A DNA stretch of 64,000 bases from Nocardioides furvisabuli (lineage in GTDB: Bacteria; Actinomycetota; Actinomycetes; Propionibacteriales; Nocardioidaceae). How positions within the stretch are numbered: the first letter of the stretch is position 1; each line of letters begins with the position of its first letter. A program made the translations under genes and the position numbers. Of this stretch, positions 42,381 to 49,823 are shown in pieces. The DNA lies in contig NZ_JAIGQB010000010.1 of NCBI RefSeq assembly GCF_021083185.1, positions 82,868 through 146,867 of the forward strand, written 5' to 3'. Under the pieces are notes generated by a model. That model had not been told where the DNA came from and did not search any database. It saw nothing but the letters and a program-made list of their open reading frames with translations.

Positions 42381-42421
42381 ACCTCCTTCTCCGCCTCACG
42401 GGACGGATCGTTAAAGGATGT
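42381..42421 (-). promoter_or_regulatory. PyrR-binding mRNA leader of carA
   Basis: A 41-base element identical to the one before pyrR except for one base. On the minus strand it has ACATCCTTTA, then the hairpin CCGTCCCGTGAGGCGG (42391-42406), then GAGAAGGAGGT. The loop matches the PyrR target core UCCNGNGAGG known from Bacillus. The 5' TCCTT can pair with AAGGA of the ribosome binding site, so two folds are possible. A -10 TAGGGT lies upstream at 42436-42441. Translational repression by PyrR, as reported in Mycobacterium smegmatis, is inferred. Confidence 0.82.
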
Positions 42422-42569
42422 TCGAGCCGTCGCCGACCCTACCAGCGGCGCGACGTCACGGCGGCATCGTGTCCACGCCCGGCGACGGCGTCGGACGATG
42501 ACCAAGAGCCCGGGCCGGAGGGGCCGGAGGACCCACCGGTCCTCGGCGGGATGCTGGCACGCTGGGTCC

Positions 42570-43808
42570 ATGCTCGTCGTCGAGATCGACCAGGCCGTCC
42601 GTGAGGTGCGCGAGCACTGCGCCTCCCTCTCCCACCCCCCGCGGGTCGTCACCAGCGGCAACTTCGCGACCCCGCTGACCGTGCTCGGCCCGGTGCTGGC
42701 CGAGCTGCCGGAGGCACGCCTGCACGCGCTCAACGCACAACGGGACCTGCCCGTGCACGACGGCATCGTCCCGGAGACGACCTTCGTCGGGCCGGGCTTC
42801 CGCCGCCACCCGCGCCTGGCCTACGTGCCGTGCCGGCTGTCCATGGTGCCGCGCCTCTTCCACGGCCCCCTCGCTCCTGACGTCGTGGTCGTGCACACCA
42901 CTGTGCCGCACAGCGGCCGGGTCTCGCTCGGCCTGGAGGTCAACGTGCTGCCCGCGGCGATCGAGGCGGCCCGCGAGCGTGGCGCCGTGGTCGTCGCTCA
43001 GCTCAACCCGCGGATGCCGTGGACCTTCGGCGACGCCGAGATCTCGATCGAGGACGTGGACCTCGGGGTCGAGGTCGACGTGGCCCTCACCACCCACGTC
43101 GCCCGTGCCCCCAACGACGACGCCCGCCTGATCGGCTCGCGGGTGGCCGCGGAGATCGGCGACGGCGCCACGCTCCAGGCGGGCATCGGTGAGGTACCCG
43201 ACGCCACCATCGCGGGCGTCCTCGACCGCCGTGGCCTGCGGGTCTGGACCGAGATGTTCAGCGACGGGGTCCTCACCCTCGAGAAGGCCGGCGCGCTCGA
43301 CCGCGGCACCCCCGTGCGCACGTCGTTCGTCTTCGGCAGCCAGGAGCTCTACGACTGGGTGGACGACAACCCGCGGGTGCGGATGCTGCGCACCGAGACC
43401 ACCAACTCCCCGGCTGCCATCGCTCAGCAGCCGGCGATGACCTCGATCAACACCGCGCTCCAGGTGGACCTCTTCGACCAGGCCAACGCCTCGCGGATCG
43501 GGGCCCGGATCTACAGCGGCTTCGGCGGCCAGACCGACTTCACCGTCGGCGCCAGCCACTCCCCCGGCGGCCGGGCCTTCATGGCGCTGCGCAGCTGGCA
43601 CCCCCGAGCCGACGTCTCGACGATCGTGCCGATGGTCGACGAGCCGGTGACGTCCTTCCAGCACGGCGCCGTCGTCACCGAGCAGGGCGTGGCGTGGATG
43701 TGGGGCCGCAGCGAGCGCGAGCAGGCGCGCAACCTCATCGAGCACGCCGCGCACCCGAGCGTGCGCGACGACCTGTGGGAGGAGGCGCGGGAGCTGGGCC
43801 TGGCGTGA
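42570..43808 (+). CDS. Acetyl-CoA hydrolase/CoA-transferase family protein
   Basis: 412 residues with the two-half CoA-transferase fold. Motifs are GDGATLQAGIGEVPDATIAG (CoA-binding), the candidate catalytic Glu in VWTEMFSDGV, and YSGFGGQTDFTVGASHSP followed by GGRAF. The family covers acetyl-CoA hydrolase, 4-hydroxybutyrate and propionate CoA-transferases; the acyl group is not determinable. ATG at 42570 is preferred over 42498, since the added N-terminus is arginine-rich and not conserved. It is divergent from carA and sits, with the next gene, inside the otherwise minus-strand pyrimidine cluster. Confidence 0.85.
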   Translation: MLVVEIDQAVREVREHCASLSHPPRVVTSGNFATPLTVLGPVLAELPEARLHALNAQRDLPVHDGIVPETTFVGPGFRRHPRLAYVPCRLSMVPRLFHGPLAPDVVVVHTTVPHSGRVSLGLEVNVLPAAIEAARERGAVVVAQLNPRMPWTFGDAEISIEDVDLGVEVDVALTTHVARAPNDDARLIGSRVAAEIGDGATLQAGIGEVPDATIAGVLDRRGLRVWTEMFSDGVLTLEKAGALDRGTPVRTSFVFGSQELYDWVDDNPRVRMLRTETTNSPAAIAQQPAMTSINTALQVDLFDQANASRIGARIYSGFGGQTDFTVGASHSPGGRAFMALRSWHPRADVSTIVPMVDEPVTSFQHGAVVTEQGVAWMWGRSEREQARNLIEHAAHPSVRDDLWEEARELGLA

Positions 43809-43856
43809 GGCTCAGGTCCAGCGGGCACGCCTCCGCCGAGCGACAGGACTTGCTCG

Positions 43857-43879
43857 ACTGCCTCCTTCGACGAGGCAGT
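43857..43879 (+). terminator. Hairpin after the CoA-transferase gene
   Basis: ACTGCCTC (43857-43864) and GAGGCAGT (43872-43879) form a perfect 8-bp stem with a 7-base loop, 49 bases after the stop. No T-run. Between it and the next gene (43988) lies AT-richer sequence that may contain that gene's promoter. Confidence 0.5.
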
Positions 43880-43987
43880 GGCTTCCGGGCCGCGGGTGTG
43901 ACCCGACCCACGTCCCCGGGTGTCGTCGTGCGTGCTCTCGGTGTGTAACTCTCGTTTGCACATTCCCCCGACTCGGACGAGGACCCC

Positions 43988-44635
43988 ATGACCCGCACCA
44001 GCGCCCTGCGACTCCTGTTCCTGGCCCCGCTCCTCCTCGCGCTCACCCTCGCCGTCGCACCCGCGCAGGCCGACGGGCTCGCGCTCCCGGTGCAGTGCGA
44101 GCTCGGCGAGGAGACGGTGCTGGCGTGGGACGACATCGCCTACGACCTGCGCGGCACGTGCGGCGTCGTACGCGTCACCGCCGACGGCGCCACGGTCACC
44201 ATGCCGTCGGCCACCCGGCTGGTCGTCGAGGGGGCCGCCAACACCGTCACCGCCAAGCCGCTGGCCGACCTCGAGGTCCTCGGCCCGGACGTTACTGTCA
44301 CCACGCCGAGCGTGGGGCACGTGTCGGTGTCGGGGTCCGGCTCGAGGATCGAGGTGGAGGGGCTGGTCGAGCACGCCGAGCTGACGGGCACCTCGACGGT
44401 CCTGTCCGCCGACACCGTCAACGCGCTCCGGCTGCGGGGTTCGGACACGGTCATCGCGCGCAAGTCCTTCCGCACGCGCATCACCGGCTCGGGCAACGTG
44501 CTGCGCCTGGCCCGCTCCGACCGGCTCGTGCTCACCGGGGACCGCAACGCGGTCACGGTGGCGCGAGGGCGTACGACGCTGCGCGACCGCGGCGAGGACA
44601 ACGTCCTCGACCTCCGGCCGCGACGCCGTCGCTGA
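43988..44635 (+). CDS. Secreted DUF3060-like beta-repeat protein
   Basis: 215 residues. Signal peptide 1-28 (LLFLAPLLLALTLAVAPAQA, cleavage before DGLAL). The mature part has repeating short beta strands (GAANTVTAKPLADLEVLGPD, GSGSRIEVEGLVEHAEL, GSGNVLRLARSDRLVLTG) as in DUF3060-type right-handed beta-helices, with one Cys pair near the N-terminus. The C-terminus is basic (RPRRRR). A surface or released structural role is likely but unproven. It ends two bases before the pyrC stop on the other strand. Confidence 0.68.
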   Translation: MTRTSALRLLFLAPLLLALTLAVAPAQADGLALPVQCELGEETVLAWDDIAYDLRGTCGVVRVTADGATVTMPSATRLVVEGAANTVTAKPLADLEVLGPDVTVTTPSVGHVSVSGSGSRIEVEGLVEHAELTGTSTVLSADTVNALRLRGSDTVIARKSFRTRITGSGNVLRLARSDRLVLTGDRNAVTVARGRTTLRDRGEDNVLDLRPRRRR

Positions 44636-44637
44636 CG

Positions 44638-45906
44638 TCAGGCCAGGCGGCCGTCGCGGACGGTCACCCGACCGCCGTGGACGGTGTGCACCACCCGTGA
44701 GGTGAGGCTGCGCCCGTGCCACGGGTTGTTGCGCGACAGCGACGCCGAGGCATCACGGTCGACGGTGACCTCGGCGTCGGGCTCGACCAGCACCACGTGG
44801 GCCGGATCCCCCGGCGCCAGCGCCCGGCCCTGGTCTGCCAGGCCGGCGATCCGCGCCGGCGTGCTCGACATGACGCGCGCGACGTCGGCCCAGGACAGGT
44901 CCGGCACCGCCGTGCGCACGACCGCCAGCGCGGTCTCGAGCCCGACCATGCCGAAGGCTGCGTCGACGAACGCGTGCTCCTTGTCGTGGCGCGCGTGCGG
45001 CGCGTGGTCGGTGGCGACGGCGTCGATGGTGCCGTCGACGAGCGCCGCGCGCAGCGCCTCGACGTCCTCCTGCGGGCGCAGCGGCGGGTTGACCTTGAAG
45101 GTCGGGTCGTAGCCGGCGAGCAGGTCGGTGGTCAGCAGCAGGTGGTGGGGCGTGACCTCGGCGGTCACGCTGATGCCCTGGGCCTTCGCCCAGCGCAGCA
45201 CCTCGACCGAGCCGGCCGTCGAGACGTGGGCGACGTGGACGCGCGATCCGGTGTGCCGCGCGAGCATCACGTCGCGCGCCACGATCACCTCCTCGGCGAT
45301 CCCGGGCCAGCCTGGCAGCCCGAGACGGCCGGACAGCTCGCCCTCGTGACAGCACGCGGCCGCTCCGGCGAGGGCCGGGTCCTGCGAGTGCTGCGACACG
45401 ACCCCGCCGAACGCCTTGACGTACTCCAGCGCCCGCCGCATCACGCGGGCGTCGTGGACGCACTTCCCGTCGTCGGAGAACACCGTGACGCGCGCTCGCG
45501 AGCGGTGCATCAGGCCCAGCTCGGCGAGCTCCTCGCCGGCGAGGCCGCGCGTGACCGCGCCCACCGGCTGCACGTGGACGAGACCGGCCTCGCGCCCGAG
45601 CTCCCAGACCCGGGTGGCGGCCTCGGCCGTGTCGGTCACCGGAGAGGTGTTGGCCATCGCGAGGATCGCGGTGTAGCCGCCCAGTGCTGCCGCCTGCGAG
45701 CCGGTGAGGATCGTCTCGGCGTCCTCCCGACCGGGCTCGCGGAGGTGGGTGTGCAGGTCGACGAGCCCGGGCAGCGCGACGAGCCCGTCGGCGTCGATCA
45801 CCTCGGCGCCGTTCGGCGCGGAGTCGACGAGTCGGCCCTCGTCGTCGACGTAGAGGTCCGTGGTCTGCTCGCCGAGCAGCGAGGCTCCCTCGATCACCAG
45901 CGACAT
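44638..45906 (-). CDS. pyrC: Dihydroorotase
   Basis: 422-residue amidohydrolase closing carbamoyl aspartate to dihydroorotate. Metal motif LVDLHTHLREPG, ALGGYTAILAMANT, VSQHSQDPAL, HVAHVSTAGSVE, and the catalytic VATDHAPHA are all present, as in class I dihydroorotase. ATG start shares one base with the pyrB stop (TGATG at 45906). It is the last gene of pyrR-pyrB-pyrC. Confidence 0.96.
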   Translation of the reverse strand: MSLVIEGASLLGEQTTDLYVDDEGRLVDSAPNGAEVIDADGLVALPGLVDLHTHLREPGREDAETILTGSQAAALGGYTAILAMANTSPVTDTAEAATRVWELGREAGLVHVQPVGAVTRGLAGEELAELGLMHRSRARVTVFSDDGKCVHDARVMRRALEYVKAFGGVVSQHSQDPALAGAAACCHEGELSGRLGLPGWPGIAEEVIVARDVMLARHTGSRVHVAHVSTAGSVEVLRWAKAQGISVTAEVTPHHLLLTTDLLAGYDPTFKVNPPLRPQEDVEALRAALVDGTIDAVATDHAPHARHDKEHAFVDAAFGMVGLETALAVVRTAVPDLSWADVARVMSSTPARIAGLADQGRALAPGDPAHVVLVEPDAEVTVDRDASASLSRNNPWHGRSLTSRVVHTVHGGRVTVRDGRLA

Positions 45907-46844
45907 CAGGCAACGCCTCCTTCGGACTCTCCTGCGAGCAGGTGGTAGAGCACGGCCATCCGGATCGCCAGGCCGCTGGAGACCTGCTCCAGCACAGCCG
46001 ACTGGGCCGCGTCAGCGGCGTCGGCGGCGATCTCCAGGCCGCGGTTCATCGGACCGGGGTGACAGATCGGGACGTCCGGCCCGAGCAGGGCAAACCGGTT
46101 GCGCGTGAGCCCGTAGCCGACGGTGTACTCCCGAGCGCTCGGGAAGAACGCGCCCGACATCCGCTCGCGCTGGACCCTCAGCATCATCACCGCGTCCGCC
46201 TCCGGCAGCACGGCGTCGACGTCGTACGACGTCTCGAAGCCTGCCGCGGCCGACCACGCCCCGATGCCGCTGGGCATCAGCGTCGGCGGGGCCACGACCG
46301 TGACGCGCGCACCGAGCCTGGTCAGGCACTGGACGTTGGACCGGAAGACCCGGCTGTGGGTGAGGTCACCGATGATCGCGACGTGGCGTCCTTCGAGCGA
46401 CCCGAGCCGACGCTGGAGCGTGTAGGCGTCGAGCAGGGCCTGGGTCGGGTGCTCGTGCATGCCGTCGCCGGCGTTGACCACCGCCGCATCGACCCACTCG
46501 CTGACCTGCAGCGCCGCGCCGCTGGCGGGGTGGCGGATGACGAGGCCGTCGACCCCCATCGCGCAGACCGTGAGGACCGTGTCGCGCAGGCTCTCGCCCT
46601 TGGACGCGCTCGACCCCTTGGCGCTGACGTTGATGACGTCGGCGGAGAGCCACTTGCCGGCGATCTCGAACGACGACCGCGTGCGGGTGGAGTCCTCGAA
46701 GAACATGTTGACGACCGTGCGCCCGCGCAGCGCGGGCAGCTTCTTGACCTCGCGGTTCTGCACGTCGTGCATGTCGGCGGCGGTGGCGAAGAGCATCTCG
46801 ATGTCGTCGCGCGAGAGGTCGTCGACGGAGAGCAGGTGCTTCAC
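45906..46844 (-). CDS. pyrB: Aspartate carbamoyltransferase catalytic subunit
   Basis: 312 residues. Carbamoyl phosphate binding MFFEDSTRTRSSFEIAGKWL, AGDGMHEHPTQALLDAYTLQ, and ICHPGPMNRGLEI are intact. It condenses carbamoyl phosphate with aspartate. No pyrI regulatory subunit is present nearby, as usual in actinobacteria. The GTG start overlaps the pyrR stop (GTGA, 46841-46844), so synthesis is coupled to PyrR. Confidence 0.97.
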   Translation of the reverse strand: MKHLLSVDDLSRDDIEMLFATAADMHDVQNREVKKLPALRGRTVVNMFFEDSTRTRSSFEIAGKWLSADVINVSAKGSSASKGESLRDTVLTVCAMGVDGLVIRHPASGAALQVSEWVDAAVVNAGDGMHEHPTQALLDAYTLQRRLGSLEGRHVAIIGDLTHSRVFRSNVQCLTRLGARVTVVAPPTLMPSGIGAWSAAAGFETSYDVDAVLPEADAVMMLRVQRERMSGAFFPSAREYTVGYGLTRNRFALLGPDVPICHPGPMNRGLEIAADAADAAQSAVLEQVSSGLAIRMAVLYHLLAGESEGGVA

Positions 46845-47419
46845 GAGATCGTCACCTCGTCGGTGCCGTCGACCTCGCTGAGCCTGACGCTCACCCGCTC
46901 GGCCAGCGCGCTGGGCAGGTTCTTGCCGACGTGGTCGGCGCGGATCGGCAGCTCGCGGTGGCCGCGGTCGACGAGCACCGCGAGACGGACGGCGGAGGGG
47001 CGGCCGAGGTCGGCCAGCGCGTCGAGCGCGGCGCGGATCGTGCGACCGGAGAACAGCACGTCGTCGACCAGGACGACGACCTTGCGGTCGATGCCGCCGG
47101 CCGGCAGCGCGGTCTTGTGGGCGCGACGGGTGGGCTGGGAGCGCAGGTCGTCGCGGTACATCGTCACGTCGAGCTCGCCGACGGCCACAGGGGTGCCCTC
47201 GACCGCGGCGATCTTCTCCGCGATGCGTCGCGCCAGCGGCACGCCGCGGGTGTGCAGGCCGAGCAGGACCAGGTCGGTGGCGCCCTTGTTGCGCTCGAGC
47301 AGCTCGTGGGAGATGCGGGTCAGCGCCCGGGAGATGTCACGGGCGTCGAGGACGGTGCGATCCGCCCTCTCGGAACTGGTGTCGCGGGCCGGGTGGTCGG
47401 CCTTGTCAGGGGCAGGCAT
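46841..47419 (-). CDS. pyrR: PyrR, pyrimidine operon regulator / uracil phosphoribosyltransferase
   Basis: 192 residues. RNA-binding regulator with a phosphoribosyltransferase fold: PRPP loop VVVLVDDVLFSGRTIRAALD, LLGLHTRGVPLARRIAEKI, and LVDRGHRELPIRADHVGKN. In relatives UMP favours RNA binding. The start is ATG at 47419; an upstream GTG (47449) would translate the leader into MRRRRRSG. The ribosome binding site AGGAGG is 12 bases from the ATG, longer than optimal. It heads pyrR-pyrB-pyrC and is predicted to repress itself and carA. Confidence 0.95.
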   Translation of the reverse strand: MPAPDKADHPARDTSSERADRTVLDARDISRALTRISHELLERNKGATDLVLLGLHTRGVPLARRIAEKIAAVEGTPVAVGELDVTMYRDDLRSQPTRRAHKTALPAGGIDRKVVVLVDDVLFSGRTIRAALDALADLGRPSAVRLAVLVDRGHRELPIRADHVGKNLPSALAERVSVRLSEVDGTDEVTIS

Positions 47420-47430
47420 CTGCGCGCCGG

Positions 47431-47471
47431 ACCTCCTTCTCCGCCTCACGGGACGGCTCGTTAAAGGATGT
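47431..47471 (-). promoter_or_regulatory. PyrR-binding mRNA leader of pyrR
   Basis: 40 of 41 bases are identical to the carA leader at 42381-42421. Same order on the minus strand: ACATCCTTTA, hairpin CCGTCCCGTGAGGCGG (47441-47456), then GAGAAGGAGGT. The sequences around it differ, so the element itself is conserved. A -10 TAGGGT lies at 47484-47489, giving a leader of roughly 55-60 bases. Autoregulation by PyrR is inferred. Confidence 0.82.
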
Positions 47472-47574
47472 CGATCGGGTCAGACCCTAGCAGCCGGAAG
47501 CAGGGCATCGGCCGCAGCAGGAGTACCGTCGAGAGGGAGCGGTACTTTCCGTCTCCGCAGGTCAGGAACTGAAC

Positions 47575-48174
47575 ATGGGCATCGGCTACGCCACCGCATA
47601 CCGCACGGGGATCATCCCCTGGGAGAAGGCAGGCCGTGCCGGCCGACCGACCCTCGAACGACTCCTCGAGCGCGAGGAGGCCGACCGCCCCGACGGCATC
47701 CGCCGGGCCATCGACCTCGGCTGCGGCCGCGGCGCGCACACCAAGCTGCTGCTCGACCGCGGTTGGGACGCGATCGGCGTCGACGACGTACGCCAGGCAG
47801 TCGACGTCGCAGTCCACCGCAACGGCATCGACGACGCACGCTTCGTGATCGGCGACGTTCGACACCTCGTGCACTCCGGCGTCGGCTCCGGCTTCGACCT
47901 CTTCCTCGACGTCGGCTGCTTCCAGGGCCTCGACGACCCGGGCCGGACCCTCATGGCCGGTGGTGTCACGGCGCTGGCACTGCCCGGCTCCACCGTGCTG
48001 GTGCACGCCGCCCCTCCGCGGTCGTGGCCCCTGAAGACGCGGGGCGCCACCCAGCACGACCTCGAGCGCGCCTTCCGCGGCTGGACGGTCGCCGTCGTGC
48101 CGGACGACCCGGCGGTGCCGGACGGCTCGAACGCGAGCGGCCGCACGAGCACCTGGTTCCGCCTCACCCGCTGA
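47575..48174 (+). CDS. Class I SAM-dependent methyltransferase
   Basis: 199 residues. Rossmann methyltransferase with motif I AIDLGCGRGAHTKLLLDRGW, motif II IGVDDVRQAVDVA, and a motif III/IV region ARFVIGDVRHL and FDLFLDVGCFQGL. It is of the small-molecule type; the substrate is unknown. The C-terminus ends just before the repeat array. It is divergent from pyrR, sharing a 155-base intergenic region that also holds the pyrR promoter and leader. Confidence 0.82.
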   Translation: MGIGYATAYRTGIIPWEKAGRAGRPTLERLLEREEADRPDGIRRAIDLGCGRGAHTKLLLDRGWDAIGVDDVRQAVDVAVHRNGIDDARFVIGDVRHLVHSGVGSGFDLFLDVGCFQGLDDPGRTLMAGGVTALALPGSTVLVHAAPPRSWPLKTRGATQHDLERAFRGWTVAVVPDDPAVPDGSNASGRTSTWFRLTR

Positions 48175-48176
48175 CC

Positions 48177-48406
48177 GGGCGCTTCCTCGCGCTGGACACC
48201 GCCGAGCGGGCGGTTCGTCGCGCTGGACACCGCCGAGCGGGCACTTCCTTTCGTTGACGGCGAAACGAAGTGCCCGCTCAGTGCTCCGTGGCGGAACGAA
48301 GTGCCCGCTCGGTGCTCTGTGGCGGACGGAAGTGCCCGCTCAGTGCTCCGTGGCGGAACGAAGTGCCCGCTCGGTGCTCTGTGGCGGACGGAAGTGCCCG
48401 CTCAGC
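48177..48406. repeat. 31-bp repeat array with alternating units and inverted copies
   Basis: Four tandem 31-bp units start at 48269, 48300, 48331 and 48362; units 1 and 3 are identical, units 2 and 4 are identical, and a fifth partial unit starts at 48393. Two further 31-bp units in the opposite orientation lie at 48177-48207 and 48208-48238, differing from each other at two positions. Between the groups is a long hairpin: GAGCGGGCACTTC (48235-48247) pairs with GAAGTGCCCGCTC (48267-48279), then a C/C mismatch, TTTCG with CGAAA, and a 7-base loop. The thiolase stop codon lies in the fifth unit. It sits between convergent genes. Confidence 0.9.
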
Positions 48407-49688
48407 GCTCGAGGATCGCGACGACGCCCTGCCCGCCGGCAGCACAGATCGAGATCAGCGCACGCCCCGCCCCCTTCTGGGCGAGCAGCTTCGCAGCCAC
48501 CGGCAGGATCCGGCCGCCGGTGGCGGCGAAGGGGTGCGCGGCGGCGAGCGACGAGCCGGTGACGTTGAGCTTCTCGCGGTCGATCGAGCCCAGGGGCGCG
48601 TCGAGGCCGAGGCGCTCCTTGCAGAACACCGGGTCCTCCCACGCCGTCAGCGTGGAGAGCACCTGCGAGGCGAAGGCCTCGTGGATCTCGTAGTAGTCGA
48701 AGTCCTGGAGCGTGAGCCCGTTGCGCTCCAGCATCCGCGGGACGGCGTACGCCGGTGCCATCAGCAGTCCCTCGTGGCCGTTGACGTAGTCGACGGCCGC
48801 CGTCTCGGCGTCGACGAGGTGCGCCAGCACCGGCAGGCCGCGCTGCTCGGCCCACTCGTCGCTCGCCAGCAGCACCGCCGAGGCGCCGTCGGACAGCGGC
48901 GTGCTGTTGCCGGCGGTCATGGTCGCCGCGGTGCCCTTGCCGAAGACCGGCTTGAGGGTGGCGAGCTTCTCGACCGAGGAGTCGGGTCGCAGGTTGTTGT
49001 CGCGCTCGACGCCGCGGAAGGCGGTGATGAGATCGTCCTGGAAGCCCTCGTCGTAGGACCGGGCGAGGTTGTGGTGCGAGCGCGCGGCGAGCTCGTCCTG
49101 TGCCTCCCGGGTGATGCGCCACTCGAGCGCCGTCAGCGCGGCGTGCTCGCCCATCGAGAGCCGGGTGCGGGGCTCGCCGTTCTGCGGGATGTCGAGCCCG
49201 ATGTCGCCGGGCCGGATGGCGCCGAGGGCCTTGAGCCGACTGGCGGTGTCCTTGGCGGAGTTGACCCGCATCAGCTTCCTGCGCAGCTTGTCGCTGATCG
49301 CGACGGGGGCGTCGGAGGTGGTGTCGGCGCCCCCGGCGATGCCGACGTCGATGACGCCGAGGGCGATCTTGTTGGCGACCTGGATCGCGGCCTGGAGGCC
49401 GGTGCCGCACGCCTGCTGGATGTCGGTGGCGGGCGTCTCCGGCGCCAGCGTCGAGCCGAGCACCGACTCGCGGGTCAGGTTGAAGTCGCGTGAGTGCTTC
49501 AGCACGGCGCCTGCGACGACCTCGCCGAGGCGCTCGCCGCGCAGGTCGAAGCGGTCCACGAGTCCGTCGAGGGCGGCGGTGAGCATCTCCTGGTTGCTGA
49601 CGCCGGCATACACGGTGTTGGAGCGGGCGAAGGGGATGCGGTTGCCGCCGACGACGGCGACGGGGCGCGTGGTGGTCTGCATGTCCAT
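48402..49688 (-). CDS. Acetyl-CoA C-acetyltransferase (FadA2/FadI-type thiolase)
   Basis: 428-residue thiolase, the longer FadI/FadA2 type. Nucleophile Cys in DIQQACGTGLQAA, YYEIHEAFASQV, GSSLAAAHPFAATGGR, and the second Cys in ISICAAGGQG. It cleaves or forms 3-ketoacyl-CoA. ATG at 49688 (an internal alternative is two codons further). It is divergent from the FabG4-like gene, the same arrangement as Rv0243-Rv0242c-Rv0241c in M. tuberculosis (from memory). Its stop codon is inside the 31-bp repeat array. Confidence 0.93.
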   Translation of the reverse strand: MDMQTTTRPVAVVGGNRIPFARSNTVYAGVSNQEMLTAALDGLVDRFDLRGERLGEVVAGAVLKHSRDFNLTRESVLGSTLAPETPATDIQQACGTGLQAAIQVANKIALGVIDVGIAGGADTTSDAPVAISDKLRRKLMRVNSAKDTASRLKALGAIRPGDIGLDIPQNGEPRTRLSMGEHAALTALEWRITREAQDELAARSHHNLARSYDEGFQDDLITAFRGVERDNNLRPDSSVEKLATLKPVFGKGTAATMTAGNSTPLSDGASAVLLASDEWAEQRGLPVLAHLVDAETAAVDYVNGHEGLLMAPAYAVPRMLERNGLTLQDFDYYEIHEAFASQVLSTLTAWEDPVFCKERLGLDAPLGSIDREKLNVTGSSLAAAHPFAATGGRILPVAAKLLAQKGAGRALISICAAGGQGVVAILER

Positions 49689-49823
49689 ATCCTTGCCGGT
49701 GCGGCCCGCCGCGCCAACCGCGTGAGGGCCACGTCACGAAAAGTGGACGACGAGTTGCACAACCAGTTACATGTCGTCCGCCCACCCGAGCACCCGCACC
49801 CAGCGAAGAGGGATCCCGCCACC

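Noticed and set aside
42376..42399. N-terminal MRRRRR extension of CarA (and the similar one of PyrR)
   Set aside because: Both extensions are translations of the same PyrR leader RNA; perfect ribosome binding sites lie after them.
48269..48406. CRISPR array
   Set aside because: Units are directly adjacent with no spacers, alternate in two versions, and no cas genes are nearby.
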